This document shows, piece by piece, positions 10,251-20,222 of a stretch of DNA of 64,000 nucleotides. The stretch covers positions 1 through 64,000 of the forward strand of contig JAVVLW010002614.1 in NCBI GenBank assembly GCA_034401795.1. Direction: 5' to 3'. A model generated the notes under the pieces. It was not told the origin of the DNA. It made no database searches and worked only from the letters and a program-made list of their open reading frames with translations. The stretch is from Chaetoderma sp. LZ-2023a (lineage: Eukaryota > Mollusca > Caudofoveata > Chaetodermatida > Chaetodermatidae). Numbering within the stretch: the first letter of the stretch is position 1; the number at the start of each line of letters is the position of its first letter. A program made the translations under genes and the position numbers.

Positions 10251-11448
10251 CTCTCTCCGCGTACGCTCCTCATCTGCTGCCATCTGTAATTGCTTCTCCA
10301 GTGTATCCCAATCCATTGGCGGCATGGACGTCTCCAAGGTATATACATCAAAATCATCTCCAAGAGCACTATCAGAAATGGTGTCATTACTCGATGATGC
10401 CGTCTTGTTCGGTGCCAAGGACTTCACTGACTTTTTATCATCCTTGATAAAGTTTTTTGGAAGTGTATTATCACCTGTATCCATATCAACCTCAGACATA
10501 TTGCCTCGCAAGGCAAATTTGGCATTTCTCGGCAAACTATCCCTATTATATTTACTCGTTCTATTCGAGTTGCTTGTATTTTTGTTTTGACATACACTTG
10601 ACATATTTTTCGTTGTACTATTATTTTGATGCGATGAGGAAGAAGAAATCTGTGACTTTGACATCAAAGAATTGGACAGAAAATTTATTACACCATCATT
10701 ATTCTTTTCCTTCATAGTTCCGTTTGATAATTTCCGACCATCACTTGCATAATTTCTACTATCAATGACGTTACCGTCCATATTACCTGACAGTTTGTCA
10801 GACGCTGAGTCCACTGGAGTGCTTATAGCTGAATCTGCAGACGATTCGTCACTTACAGGACTGGAAAGCATCTGTGTGTCTTTATGTAAATTAAATGGCA
10901 AAGCATCAGCATCAATTTTTTTCAACTCTGCAAATTCTTGAGCAAGACTTAGTAAATTTATTTTTCTTAATCTCTTAGTATACTCCTCTTCCGTTTCACC
11001 CGGCCATTGTTCCTGCAGATCGGATTCATAGATATCTTGTTCAAGAGGAACTGCTAAAGGATCCGGCTCCACAACTGTCTGATCAAGCTCCTCCTGCGTT
11101 AAATCATTAAGTGGAGCCCCAAGTTCTGAATAATCCGAGGCAACTGAATCAGATTCTCCATCTTGCAATCCTTCTAAAACCCTACAAGGTACATGCTGGC
11201 TTTCTGATTCTAACCAGCCTGTTTTAGTGCAGTTTTTTAAATTAGAATCTGGAGTCAAAGCGGATTCCTCGGTCTTGGAATCTGACATTAAGTCTAGTTT
11301 ATTAGCACGGTTGATCAGAGTTTCAGGAAGCGGCGACTCATTGGTGTCTCGGGATTGCGGTACCATCGTAACAATGTCATTCTTACAGTTATCTGGCTTT
11401 GTATCGTGACATGTTCTGTGAACATATGACCGCCATGCTCGCTGAATC
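10251..11448 (-). CDS. SCHIP1: IQCJ-SCHIP1-like (schwannomin-interacting protein) internal exon
   Basis: An internal exon of 1198 nt encoding 399 residues. The acceptor is TGTTTATTTCAG (phase 2: its first G completes a codon). The donor is GAGAGAG followed by GTAAGG (phase 0). Exon residues 1-11 are IQRAWRSYVHR, an IQ (calmodulin-binding) motif like that of vertebrate IQCJ. Residues 376-399 contain PPMDWDTLEKQLQMA and end in RTRRE, matching the PPMDWEALEKHL segment of SCHIP1, also followed by V-R across the next junction. Residues 150-189 form an acidic to basic stretch (TKRLRKINLLSLAQEFAELK) that may be a second conserved block; the rest is Ser/Asn/Asp-rich and probably disordered. In animals SCHIP1 binds NF2/merlin-type FERM proteins (Hippo signalling in flies), and the IQCJ fusion acts at axon initial segments; function here is inferred. 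The C-terminal coiled coil and the first exon were not found. Frame reading beyond either splice site is intronic. Confidence 0.8.
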
Positions 11449-11532
11449 CTGAAATAAACACACACGTGAGTAAATATATGTGGCTGGGAGAAAATGATAT
11501 ACTCTCTCCTAACCACAAAATGGTGAAGATTT

Positions 11533-11755
11533 CCCAAGAAAATAAGAAAATATAAAATTTTCTTAGCCGATGTCTATTTTCAAGCCAAGAAAGCCATATT
11601 TTTTAAAACTCACCACTGGAATGACTGGTTCGATTATTGAGCCAACCATTCCAGTGGTAAAATTTCAAAAGTGCTCTTCTTTCGGTCTGCAAATAGACAT
11701 TTCTCAACACCACTACAAAGGCTGGTTCTGGATGGTTTGACCATTAAATGGTTAC
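11533..11755 (+). mobile_element. TTAA MITE family A copy
   Basis: ACCACTGGAATGACTGG on the left arm and ACCATTCCAGTGGTAAAATT on the right, centre CGATTATTGAGCC, ending CCATTAAATGGTTA. It lies in the intron just upstream of the SCHIP1-like exon. Confidence 0.7.
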
Positions 11756-11844
11756 TTCAAGTGAGTCACCACTGTATGGTTAAATGACTGCCAAAGACCC
11801 ATAACAAAGTGCTACATGCCATGATTCAAACAGCTAACAATCTG

Positions 11845-12205
11845 TTAACCCTTACCAATATAAGTTTATTTTTGAAAACTTACCACTGGAATGAGTGGCT
11901 TGATAATCGAGCCTGTAATTCCAGTAGCAAATTTTCATTAACCCTCACTTCTCTGATGTCGATATTCCATCTTTTACTAGGTCAATAACAAAGAAACTTC
12001 TGTATGTTTTTCAACAATTTTGGTGGATGATGTTGCTGTCTTAGACAGCAAAATCGTCCACCAAATTTGTTGAAAAATGAACACCAGTTCATCATAATCG
12101 AGCCAGTCATTCTAGTGGTAAATTTTCAAAAATAGTCTTCTCTTGGTCTGCAAATGGACACTTTCTATGAGAAAATTAGTTTCATGAAGCAATTTGAGTG
12201 TTAGA
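11845..12205 (+). mobile_element. family A MITE interrupted by family D
   Basis: Family A sequence begins TTAACCCTTACCAATATAAG and is interrupted after CAGTAGCAAATTTTCA. A family D copy (11938-12093) follows: TTAACCCTCACTTCTCTGAT at its left end, arms around GGATGATGTTGCTGTCTTAG, truncated on its right. Family A resumes at ATAATCGAGCCAGTCATTCT. The nested order shows family D was active after this A copy inserted. Confidence 0.65.
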
Positions 12206-12519
12206 TGTATAATTCATGATACTATACACCAATATAATACCTTAGTATATAGGCATAATGCATGTCAAGGGAGATAACTCCTGAGAGTTAATAATATGCA
12301 TAGATTGTGGGAAGAGTTATCCGCATGAGTTTTCTCCATCTCAATCAATAACATTAGAACACTCACAACCGGGGGTAAGTTGGAAAGGCAGCTGAGCACA
12401 CAAGTGGAAGCAGACTTAAACCCCACCTATGCCTATATACTTATACAGTGAATGACATGAGAGACAATCAACTAAGCTTGAACATCCGCCATGACAACAG
12501 TGATCCTGTTCTTGCTACG
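12206..12519. other. unassigned sequence
   Basis: About 310 bases between MITEs with no recognised repeat or exon. Confidence 0.4.
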
Positions 12520-12815
12520 TCGCGCCCATTTCTAGCTAAGCTCCACCCATATTTTACGCGTATTGGAATAGATATGAAACTTTGAAACCTATACAGACTG
12601 GGGGATGTTGCTTGCATAGGCAGTAATATACCCCCGGTCAAATTAGTTTCAAAATCTTAAACAGCATGTTTTTAAATTGTAAATTAATCAAAAACATACA
12701 ATTTTTGTGACAGATTTTCCAATTTCCATGATGAAGTTATACGTCATTATGATTGTCACGTCATCTAACACGTGACATATTTGATTATGACATCAGATAC
12801 TTGAGTCACAGATCG
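12520..12815 (-). mobile_element. dispersed element E, minus orientation
   Basis: Read on the minus strand: a start equivalent to CTGTGACTCAAGTATCTGAT and GTCATAATCAAATATGTCAC, a degraded family-B-like core (TTTGAAACTAATTTGAC), and an end in GTGGAGCTTAGCTAGAAATG. Plus-orientation relatives are at 13640, 15685, 17770 and 29850. Confidence 0.55.
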
Positions 12816-12881
12816 CATCCCTCCATCTAAGCATAGCAGGCCCAAGTCATCATCCAAAATGTAGCCTTTAGTACCCCCTCA

Positions 12882-13388
12882 ATGGTAAGCCGGCCAAACT
12901 TGGCCTCTGCAGGCCGCTAAAGGGATGTCCATTTGCCACGTTTGCAGGCCAATAGACGATTATTGTGAAATTTTACCTCTGGAATGAGTTTGGCTTGATA
13001 AATGAACCAGTCATTCCACTGGTAAATTCTTAGTCTTTTCTTGACCTGAAAATGTACATTCACTAAGCAAAAGTTTAAATTCTCTTGACAAATCGGTAAA
13101 GGGACCTTCCTTGATGCCACTGCAAAGGCCGGTTTTGGCCAACATAGTGTTAACTCTTTATTGGTTAAGCCGGCCAAAATTGTGTTCAGCAGTGGTCTAG
13201 TGGAATGTTTATTTCCAGACCAAGAGAAGACGATCTTTTTAAATTTTACCACGGGAATGACTTGCTCGATAACCGAGCCATTCATTCGTGAAAAATTTTC
13301 AAAAATAGTCTTCTCTTGGCCGTCAAATGGACATTCAATAAACAAATATTTTGATTTTCTTGACCAAATTTGACCATTATTGGGTTTA
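12882..13388 (+). mobile_element. two adjacent TTAA MITE family A copies
   Basis: Copy one spans about 12882-13155 and copy two about 13150-13388; they meet at TTAACTCTTTATTGGTTAAG. Both have GCCGGCCAAAMTTG near the left end, arms with CCACKGGAATGA, and an AAATTTGACC segment at the right end. Frames at 13345-12917 and 13161-13373 merely read through the arms. Confidence 0.65.
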
Positions 13389-13639
13389 TGTATCCACAGA
13401 ATGTTTTGAATTCAAACAATACATGTTCCTAATCTATCACAAATATGTATTGTCTGGTTATCGCCTGTACAGTCATGGATAATGGGAATTGACATTTTGA
13501 TAGAAACTACTCGTGGTAAAAAACTGTGAAAAAGTAGGCAAAATTCCGCAAAATTAAATTAGATATAGATTGTATCCCTACATAGCAGAGAAAAGATTTG
13601 TAAAGTTTGATTGAAATTCACCGTTCCAGAGTATCCATT

Positions 13640-14015
13640 CATCATCTGACCTCGTATGATGTCATAATCAGCTCAGAGTGTGCATGATGACATCATAATT
13701 ATTATGTCACAAAGGGTTCCATATAGACCATCACCAAATCTCAGATGGTCCAACATGTTGTATGAATTGTATATCTTTGTAATTCTTTGCTATTTAATAA
13801 ACATGCTGTTGAATATTTTGAAACTAATTTGACTGGGCGCTGTTGCTGCCTTAGGCAGCAACAGCACCCAGTCAAATTAGTTTCAAAATATTCAACAGCT
13901 TACCTGTGTAGTTTTTTGAAAATTGATAGTCAGGGTGTTCAGAGATCGATTGATCCCAACACGAGCGAGGTGTGGGTGGAGCTTAGCTAGAGATGGGCGG
14001 GGCATAGCTAAAACT
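13640..14015 (+). mobile_element. element E with a complete B-type hairpin
   Basis: Starts with ATGATGTCATAATC/ATTATGTCAC blocks. The core is a near-perfect inverted repeat (about 13801-13901) reading ATGCTGTTGAATATTTTGAA, then CTGGGCGCTGTTGCTGCCTT and its complement. The end contains GTGGAGCTTAGCTAGAGATG. The hairpin links element E to MITE family B. Confidence 0.7.
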
Positions 14016-14084
14016 GGAAAGATCCATTGGAATGGCCATTGATGAGTTACAAGGCAAGCTAGACTTTTAGAAAGAAACACATGG

Positions 14085-14325
14085 AAAATATTCAAGTCCA
14101 AAACCGTGAAAAAAATAGTAAAAAAGCCCCAAGATGAAATCTGTTGTAATGCAGATTGCATCCCTGTATAGTATAGAACATTTCTGTACAGTTTCATTGA
14201 CATTGGTTGAGCCATTGTTGAAAGATAAGTTGATTTAAAAACCTTAACCAAAAGTACTAACACGGATGTCGCTGCCGGCAGAAATAATCCCTGTCTCGCT
14301 TCTGCTTCGCAGGCAAGACAAAAAA
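14085..14325 (+). repeat. dispersed repeat family C1 copy
   Basis: AAAACCGTGAAAAAAATAGT, a CATCCCTGTATAGTATAGAA block, GTTTCATTGACATTGGTTGA, then the terminal hairpin TGTCTCGCTTCTGCTTCGCA followed by GGCAAGACAAAAA. Same family as 469-784. Confidence 0.7.
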
Positions 14326-14849
14326 TATTAAAGATAAATCACTTATATATATAATGGAGTATAATAGACTAGTCACATTATTTAGAACTTTTCTCTCATA
14401 CTGTAGCCTCATCTATTATGGATTAGCAAGCGCCATACATAACTTGAAAGAGGTTTAAAGTATTACAGCGGATCAAAGCATGTATTGATTTGACAACCCT
14501 GTACATCAGACAAACTTCAGAATCCGTACATCACCGCCAAACTTCAAGACCCGATATAAGGTCATGCATCAACATGAAACATCACCGACCTAATGACCTT
14601 GTCATTTCCATGACAATTACAATGACATGTCGGTATCTATCACTGAACTCAAGCACAGAATGGTACGAATGTATTGTATATCTTGAATTTATGTTGCTCA
14701 GTATCTAAGCCTCATAACAGCCAAGCAGTTGAATATTTTGAAACTAATTTGACTGGAAACTATTGCTGCCATTCTTGTTTTTGTTCTGTTCATGTTAACA
14801 AATGTTTCTGATTTGTCAACCAAATTTAAATTTTGCAAATTTTACTGAG
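14326..14849. other. unassigned, with a half B-type arm
   Basis: Mostly unrecognised sequence. A left arm of family B (GTTGAATATTTTGAAACTAA, then TTTGACTGGAAACTATTGCT) is at about 14726-14768 with no matching right arm. Confidence 0.45.
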
Positions 14850-15030
14850 TATCCATTTGTAGGTCAAGATTAGCTTGAGTGTAAACCTATTTTTGAAAAT
14901 TTACCACTGGAATAACTGGCTTGGTTATCAAGCCAGTTATTCTACTAGTGGTAAATTTCAAAAATATGTCTTTTCTTGTATGCAAATGGACATTTCTTAA
15001 GACCGGCAAAGGCCAGTTTTACTCGGCTTG
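14850..15030 (+). mobile_element. TTAA MITE family A; right end replaced by an array
   Basis: Arms pair through TTACCACTGGAATAACTGGC and AAGCCAGTTATTCTACTAGT. The right side proceeds as far as GGCCAGTTTTACTCGGCTTG, where other copies continue to GACCATTAAAGGGTTA; here the 16-bp array begins instead. Confidence 0.7.
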
Positions 15031-15037
15031 ATTGCAC

Positions 15038-15668
15038 ACTACCGGGTCCATCTCTTACCGGGTCCATCCCTTACCGGGTCATCTCTTACCGGATCCATCT
15101 CTTACCGGGTCCATCCCTTACTGGGACCATCGCTTATTGGGCCCATCTCTTAATGGGCCCATCTCTTACCGGGCCCATCTCTTACCGGGCCCATCTCTTA
15201 CCGGGCCCATCTCTTACCGGGCCCATCTCTTACCGGGTCCATCTCTTACCGGGTCCATCTCTTACCGGGTCCATCTCTTACCGGGTCCATCTCTTACCGG
15301 GTTCATCTCTTACCGGGTCCATCTCTTACTGGGTCCATCTCTTACAGGGTCCATCTCTTACCGGGTCCATCTCTTACCGGGTCCGTCTCTTACCGGGTCC
15401 GTCTCTTAGCAGGCCCATCTCTTACCGGGCCCATCTCTTACCGGGTCCATCTCTTACCGGGTACATCCCTTACCGAGTCATCTCTTACCGGATCCATCTC
15501 TTACCGGGCCCATCTCTTACCGGGTCCATCTCTTACCGGGTCCATCTCTTACCGGGTCCATCTCTTACAGGCTCCATCTCTTACCGGGTCCATCTCTTTA
15601 CCGGGTCCGTCTCTTAGCGGGCCCATCTCTTACCTGGCCCATCGCTTACCGGGTCCATCTCTTACTGA
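15038..15668. repeat. 16-bp minisatellite, about 39 copies
   Basis: Unit CATCTCTTACCGGGTC with GGGCC/GGGTC variants; neighbouring units share variants in blocks. Because 16 is not a multiple of 3 the three plus frames read the same 16-residue cycle (PGPSLTGSISYRVHLL), giving spurious frames at 14976-15617 and 15032-15409. Confidence 0.92.
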
Positions 15669-15684
15669 CTCAAATAACCCTTTA

Positions 15685-15995
15685 ATTCTCAATCTGTCAC
15701 TCAAGTATTGACGTCATAATCATAATTGACAGACAACACTCTGTCATGAACCTGGAATAGTCAGTCAGTTGTACGAATTGTATGTCTTTACTATTTAATA
15801 AATATGCTGTTGATTATTTTGAAACTCCTTTGACAGGGTGCTGTTGCTGCCTCCACTCAAATTAATTTCAGAATAGCGACAGGTTAGCTGCAGAGTTAAC
15901 ATGAAATTGGGATTCTGGGATTTCAGGATTTGAAGCATATAAATCGATCCCAAAACGCGCAAAACATAGGCGGAGCTTAGCTAGAGATGGGCGGG
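15685..15995 (+). mobile_element. dispersed element E copy
   Basis: CTGTCACTCAAGTATTGACG and TCATAATCATAATTGACAG at the start; ATGCTGTTGATTATTTTGAA and GGGTGCTGTTGCTGCCT in the core; GCGGAGCTTAGCTAGAGATG at the end. The right hairpin arm is reduced. Confidence 0.65.
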
Positions 15996-16029
15996 GCTAA
16001 AAGGTAATGGAGATGAATATTAGAGGCTG

Positions 16030-16253
16030 TTAACCTTTTAACACTTGAATTTGTTCAAGAAAATCTAAATTTTCTCATAAAAAATGTTCATTTTCAGACC
16101 AAGAAGACTATTTTTGAAAATTTACCACTGAAATGACTGGCTCGAGCCAGTCATTCCAGTGATAAATTTTCAAAAATAGTCTTCTCATGGCCTGAAAATG
16201 GACATTTTTCAAAACCACTGCAGAAGCCATATGATATGGGTGTTAAAGGGTTA
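16030..16253 (+). mobile_element. TTAA MITE family A, well-preserved copy
   Basis: Begins TTAACCTTTTAACACTTGAA and ends GTGTTAAAGGGTTA. The arms meet at CTGGCTCGAGCCAGTC, a perfect dyad with no loop. A short (TA)n follows. Confidence 0.75.
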
Positions 16254-16447
16254 TTGAATATATATATATATCCATTAACAATCTCTCACATTCACCTCCA
16301 TTGCTTCTGTTATAAGGTCATGGTTCAAACCTGGCTAAACCCCACCCCCCCCCCCCCCCACCCTCCCCGGTCTGTTTATGGTTATTTAGTCTGGTGAATA
16401 AAGTGGTCACAGATGGGAGGATGATGAGGAGATTGACTTAAAATCTG

Positions 16448-17448
16448 GTAAGTCACTACCTTGTAATATAAGGTAAGTCACTACCTTGTAATATAAGGTA
16501 AGTCACTACCTTGTAATATAAGGTAAGTCACTACCTTGTAATATAAGGTAAGTCACTACCTTGTAATATAAGGTAAGTCACTACCTTGTAATATACGGTA
16601 AGTCACTACCTTGTAACATCAGGTAAGTCACTACCTTGTAATATAAGGTAAGTCACTACCTTGTAATATAAGGTAAGTCACCACCTTGTAATATAAGGTA
16701 AGTCACTACCTTGTAATATAAGGTAAGTCACTACCTTGCAATATAAGGTAAGTCACTACCTTGTAATATAAGGTAAGTCACTACCTTGTAATATAAGGTA
16801 AGTCACTACCTTGTAATATAAGGTAAGTTACTACCTTGTAATATAAGGTAAGTCACTACCCTGTAATATAAGGTAAGTCACTAACTTGTAATATAAGGTA
16901 AGTCACTACCTTGTAATATAAGGTAAGTCACTACCTTGTAATATAAGGTAAGTCACTACCTTGTAATATAAGGTAAGTCACTACCTTGCAATATAAGGTA
17001 AGTCACTACCTTGTAATATAAGGTAAGTCACTACCTTGTAATATACAGTAAGTCACTACCTTGTAATATAAGGTTAAGTCACTACCTTGTAACATAAGGT
17101 AAGTCACTACCTTGTAACATAAGGTAAGTCACTACCTTGTAATATAAGGTAAGTCACTACCTTGTAATATAAGGTAAGTCACCACCTTGTAATATAAGGT
17201 AAGTCACTACCTTGCAATATAAGGTAAGTCACTACCTTGTAATATAATGTAAGTCACTACCTTGTAATATAAGGTAAGTCACTACCTTGTAATATAAGGT
17301 AAGTCACTACCTTGTAATATAAGGTAAGTCACTACCTTGTAATATAAGGTAAAGTCACTACCTTGTAGTATAAGGTAAGTCACTACCTTGTAATATAAGG
17401 TAAGTCACTACCTTGTAATATAAGGGAAGTCACTACCTTGCAATATAA
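16448..17448. repeat. 25-bp minisatellite carrying a 5' splice-site consensus
   Basis: About 40 copies of GTAAGTCACTACCTTGTAAT plus ATAAG. Across each junction the plus strand reads AAGGTAAGT, a match to the metazoan 5' splice-site consensus; a few units are changed (for example CGGTAAGT, CAGTAAGT, ATGTAAGT). The same bases form a 6-bp stem (AAGGTA and TACCTT around AGTCAC). Two units have an extra base. A C run lies at about 16336-16360, just to the left. Confidence 0.93.
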
Positions 17449-17769
17449 GACACCCTGCAAGAAGAAGCTGCTTTCTCCTTGTGGCATTTTTAAGTGTACA
17501 AATTATATGTTATTGATAAGTTCACAATTTAATTGTTTTTGAATATTTTGAAACCAATTTGACTTAAATGTAAATGATCAATTTATATTCTCCTTACGTA
17601 GAACGAAGGCTTGGTATGCATATGCTGCTAATTTCTTTACGACAGTCGGACTTCCATTTTGGAATAACTCGATCAGTCTGTATAAGACACCATGCAAGAA
17701 AAACGGTCCATATTCATATGAATTCTCTCAACTAAGAACCGTAAGAATTGGCCGAAATCGATAACTCTG
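17449..17769. other. unassigned, with a half B-type arm
   Basis: TAAGACACCCTGCAAGAAGA at about 17447 recurs as TAAGACACCATGCAAGAAAA at about 17682, so the array's right flank contains a short direct repeat. A partial B arm is at about 17540-17570. No gene is seen. Confidence 0.45.
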
Positions 17770-18015
17770 AAATGTTACTCAAGTATCTGATGTCATAATC
17801 ATAATTAATTATGTCACTAGTTAGCTGACGTTGCAATCAAAATGACATAGATCCGTCAGGTGACAAAATTCTGTCCTGAACGTGTCTGAATTGTATGTCT
17901 TTGATGCGTTTACAATCTAATAAACATTCTGTTGAATATTTTGAAACAACTTTAACTGGGAGCTGTTGATGTTTATGGCAGGTAGAGCTTACAAACTGTT
18001 ATGTTGAATATTTAA
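17770..18015 (+). mobile_element. dispersed element E, 3' part lost
   Basis: GTTACTCAAGTATCTGATGT and CATAATTAATTATGTCACTA at the start, CATTCTGTTGAATATTTTGA in the core, then sequence that no longer matches the hairpin. Confidence 0.55.
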
Positions 18016-18470
18016 TCGCCTGACAGTTTTACAACACTGTACACATGTATCTATTATGTATAAAGTTAAAGATCATGTTTGCAGGAGATACAGACTTCTT
18101 GTGACATCTTGGACAGAGGCCCTAGGGACAGAAAGATTAAACTCTGTGTGCACAAGCTTTTAGAGTGCATGCTAAAAAGTAAACTTCATATGTCCATAGA
18201 TTTTCTAGCCATCATAAATTGGCCGAGTCATTTCTAGCTAAGCTTTGCTAACACGTAAAGCTCGCCAAAATTAGCAAGGACATTAAGCAATGTCTGATGC
18301 CCGAATGGAAAAGATAGGTGTATTGGCTCACGTGAACAGACTTTGAAAGGTATAATAACGTGATATATTTTTCTAAGACACATGGCATACAATATAAGTA
18401 CTACGTGTCCGCAGTCACAGGAACCAAGTAAGAACAAAACCAGGACATGAAAGACGCTCCAGGAAGGAAA
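18016..18470. other. unassigned sequence
   Basis: No repeat, exon or RNA gene supported, except CATTTCTAGCTAAGCTTTGC near 18229, which resembles the end of element E in reverse orientation. Confidence 0.4.
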
Positions 18471-18840
18471 ATAACCCTTTTACCCAGCAAACCTTATATA
18501 AAATGTAAATTTTCTCAGAAAAATGTCCATTTGCAGAGCATAAGTAGAGTATTAACCCTTACCACTCCGATGCCAAAATATTAAATTTTCAAATTAACAT
18601 AAACGATGAACTGGTGTTCAGTTTTCAACAAAATTGTTGAAAAATGTACACCAGCTTCTTTGCTATTGACACAGTAAAAGATAGAATATTGACATCAGAG
18701 TGGTAAGGGTCAATGAAAATTGCTACTGGAATTACAAGGTCAATTATCGAGCCAGTCATTCCAGTGGTAAGTTTTCAAAAATAAACTTATCTTGGTTTGC
18801 ATATTGATATTTTCTAAAGACAATTGCAGAACCGTTTTTG
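18471..18840 (+). mobile_element. family A MITE with a nested family D MITE
   Basis: Family A left arm (TAACCCTTTTACCCAGCAAA to AAGTAGAGTA) is interrupted by family D at 18552-18713, which starts TTAACCCTTACCACTCCGAT and ends GAGTGGTAAGGGTCAA. Family A then resumes at TGAAAATTGCTACTGGAATT. The insertion borders are TTAA and its TCAA variant, as expected for TTAA-targeting transposition. Confidence 0.75.
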
Positions 18841-19477
18841 TCCCGTTTTCACGATGAAGCATAAACAAAGTATCCTGCAAGAAAAAACATTCCAGAAAAT
18901 TTCCCATTATAATGGAACGCTCAAACTTAGACCGTACTTATTAATTCCATGTCCAATTACGATAGAAGTCACGTTTCATTTGCTATTTGTCAGCCTCACT
19001 AGAACGTGTCACGAGCTGTCATCTGAAAGACACTGTGGAATCCTGCCTTGACATGGGTCAGACCAAAGACAACAGACCGGAGGAGCGCAGACTGAAGTTG
19101 TGTTGACTGAAGCAGACAGCTTGACGCCAAATAATTTTTTTACAATTAGATAATTTCACGCTATATGGTATAATTAACTTAATTGACTACCGGTACACAG
19201 ATAAATTGCTGAATATTTTGAAGAGAGAATTTACAGAAAGTTGTTACTGTCCAAAGTCAATGCATTAAGAACAAAAAGCATGAATGTCATGCAAGTTTAA
19301 TTGACTGACCGAATGACTGACCGGTGAGGAGAGAGGCAAGCGGATAAGCGGATCTGATTTCTGCGCTACAAGAGTTAATGGGATGTTATTACCCTCAACC
19401 CATAAGGGGAAGGCGGTATTGAATTGAATTAGGTCTATCTGTTGGTTGGGCACGAACTGTATCTAAACAAGAATTCT
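18841..19477. other. unassigned sequence
   Basis: About 640 bases without a recognisable repeat. A 75-codon plus-strand frame (18824-19051) begins inside the MITE and has no domain. Confidence 0.4.
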
Positions 19478-19760
19478 GCAGAATTAAATCTCTCGCCTGT
19501 CTCCTGTTTGTGACAGTGGCATTGACTTTAACATTGAAAAAATGTTTTGCATAGTGACCATGACCTTTGACCTTGTGATCTCAGAATCATCATGCTGCTT
19601 CCTAACAGTATAGACAACCACATAAACAAGTTTAGTCGTAATATTATTGCTGATCCTGAAATATAAGCTGAGAAGTTTTGCTAAGCGCAAAACCTTAACT
19701 TTGTTGATGCCGTCAGAAAAGTGAAACATATGTCTCACTTTCTGCTTTGCAGGTTAGACA
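19478..19760 (+). repeat. dispersed repeat family C2 copy
   Basis: Closely matches 57912-58222: GCAGAATTAAATCTCTCGCC, CCTGTTTGTGACAGTGGCAT, ATCATCATGCTGCTTCCTAA, AAGCTGAGAAGTTTTG, and a terminal TCTGCTTTGCAGGTTAGACA. The last 30 bases also resemble the end of C1, so the two subfamilies share a 3' hairpin. Confidence 0.8.
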
Positions 19761-19764
19761 AAAA

Positions 19765-19935
19765 CTGATCCGAATTGGCTCAAATGGAAGGAATTTGCCG
19801 CGTAAGCGGATTTGCAGACTTTGGCCATGATCCAGATAAAAGACCCCGGATCTGTATCAGATCAAATCGGATCAAAATATATAGATATCTTGGAACCTAC
19901 TGGTCTAATTTCGCTGAAATCTGAACACAAGAAAG
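19765..19935 (+). repeat. dispersed repeat family F copy
   Basis: GGATTTGCAGACTTTGGCCA, TGATCCAGATAAAAGA and CGGATCTG/GATCAAAT blocks recur at 25198-25385; a reverse-oriented relative (GGATCAGAACCAACG side) is near 22300-22510. The frames at 19812-20096 and 20056-19862 run across this repeat and the next MITE. Confidence 0.55.
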
Positions 19936-19982
19936 GGTGTGACCATACAAAGAGTATGAGCAAAGATGACGTGGAACAGAGG

Positions 19983-20222
19983 GTAACCCTTTCGTGGACA
20001 TACCGGTCAAAACCGGCCTCTGCTATGGTCTTGCGGAATGCCCATTTACAGGACAAGAGAATACAATTTTTGAAAATTTATCACTGCAATGATTAGCTCG
20101 ATAACTGAGCCAGTCATTCCAGTGATAAATTTTCAAAAATTGTATTCTCTTGACCTGTAAATGGACATTCAATAAGAAAATACTTAAATTTTATTTACCA
20201 AATTTGACCATTAAAGAGTTAA
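19983..20222 (+). mobile_element. TTAA MITE family A copy
   Basis: Starts TAACCCTTTCGTGGACATAC and ends CCATTAAAGAGTTAA. The arms pair over more than 50 bases: AGAATACAATTTTTGAAAAT with ATTTTCAAAAATTGTATTCT. Confidence 0.75.

Noticed and set aside
10225-10717. Plus-strand frames over the SCHIP1-like exon
   Set aside because: They are antisense shadows of a minus-strand exon that has correct splice sites and protein similarity.
11449-11537. ATG at 11537 as the start of the SCHIP1-like protein
   Set aside because: The first 30 codons are upstream of a good acceptor, and the IQ motif begins right at the splice junction.
12917-13373. Coding frames of 142 and 70 codons across the MITE pair
   Set aside because: They read through inverted-repeat arms, and similar peptides appear at every family A copy.
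14976-15617. 213-codon plus-strand frame as a repetitive secreted protein
   Set aside because: It starts in a MITE arm and consists of the 16-bp repeat read in rotating frame.
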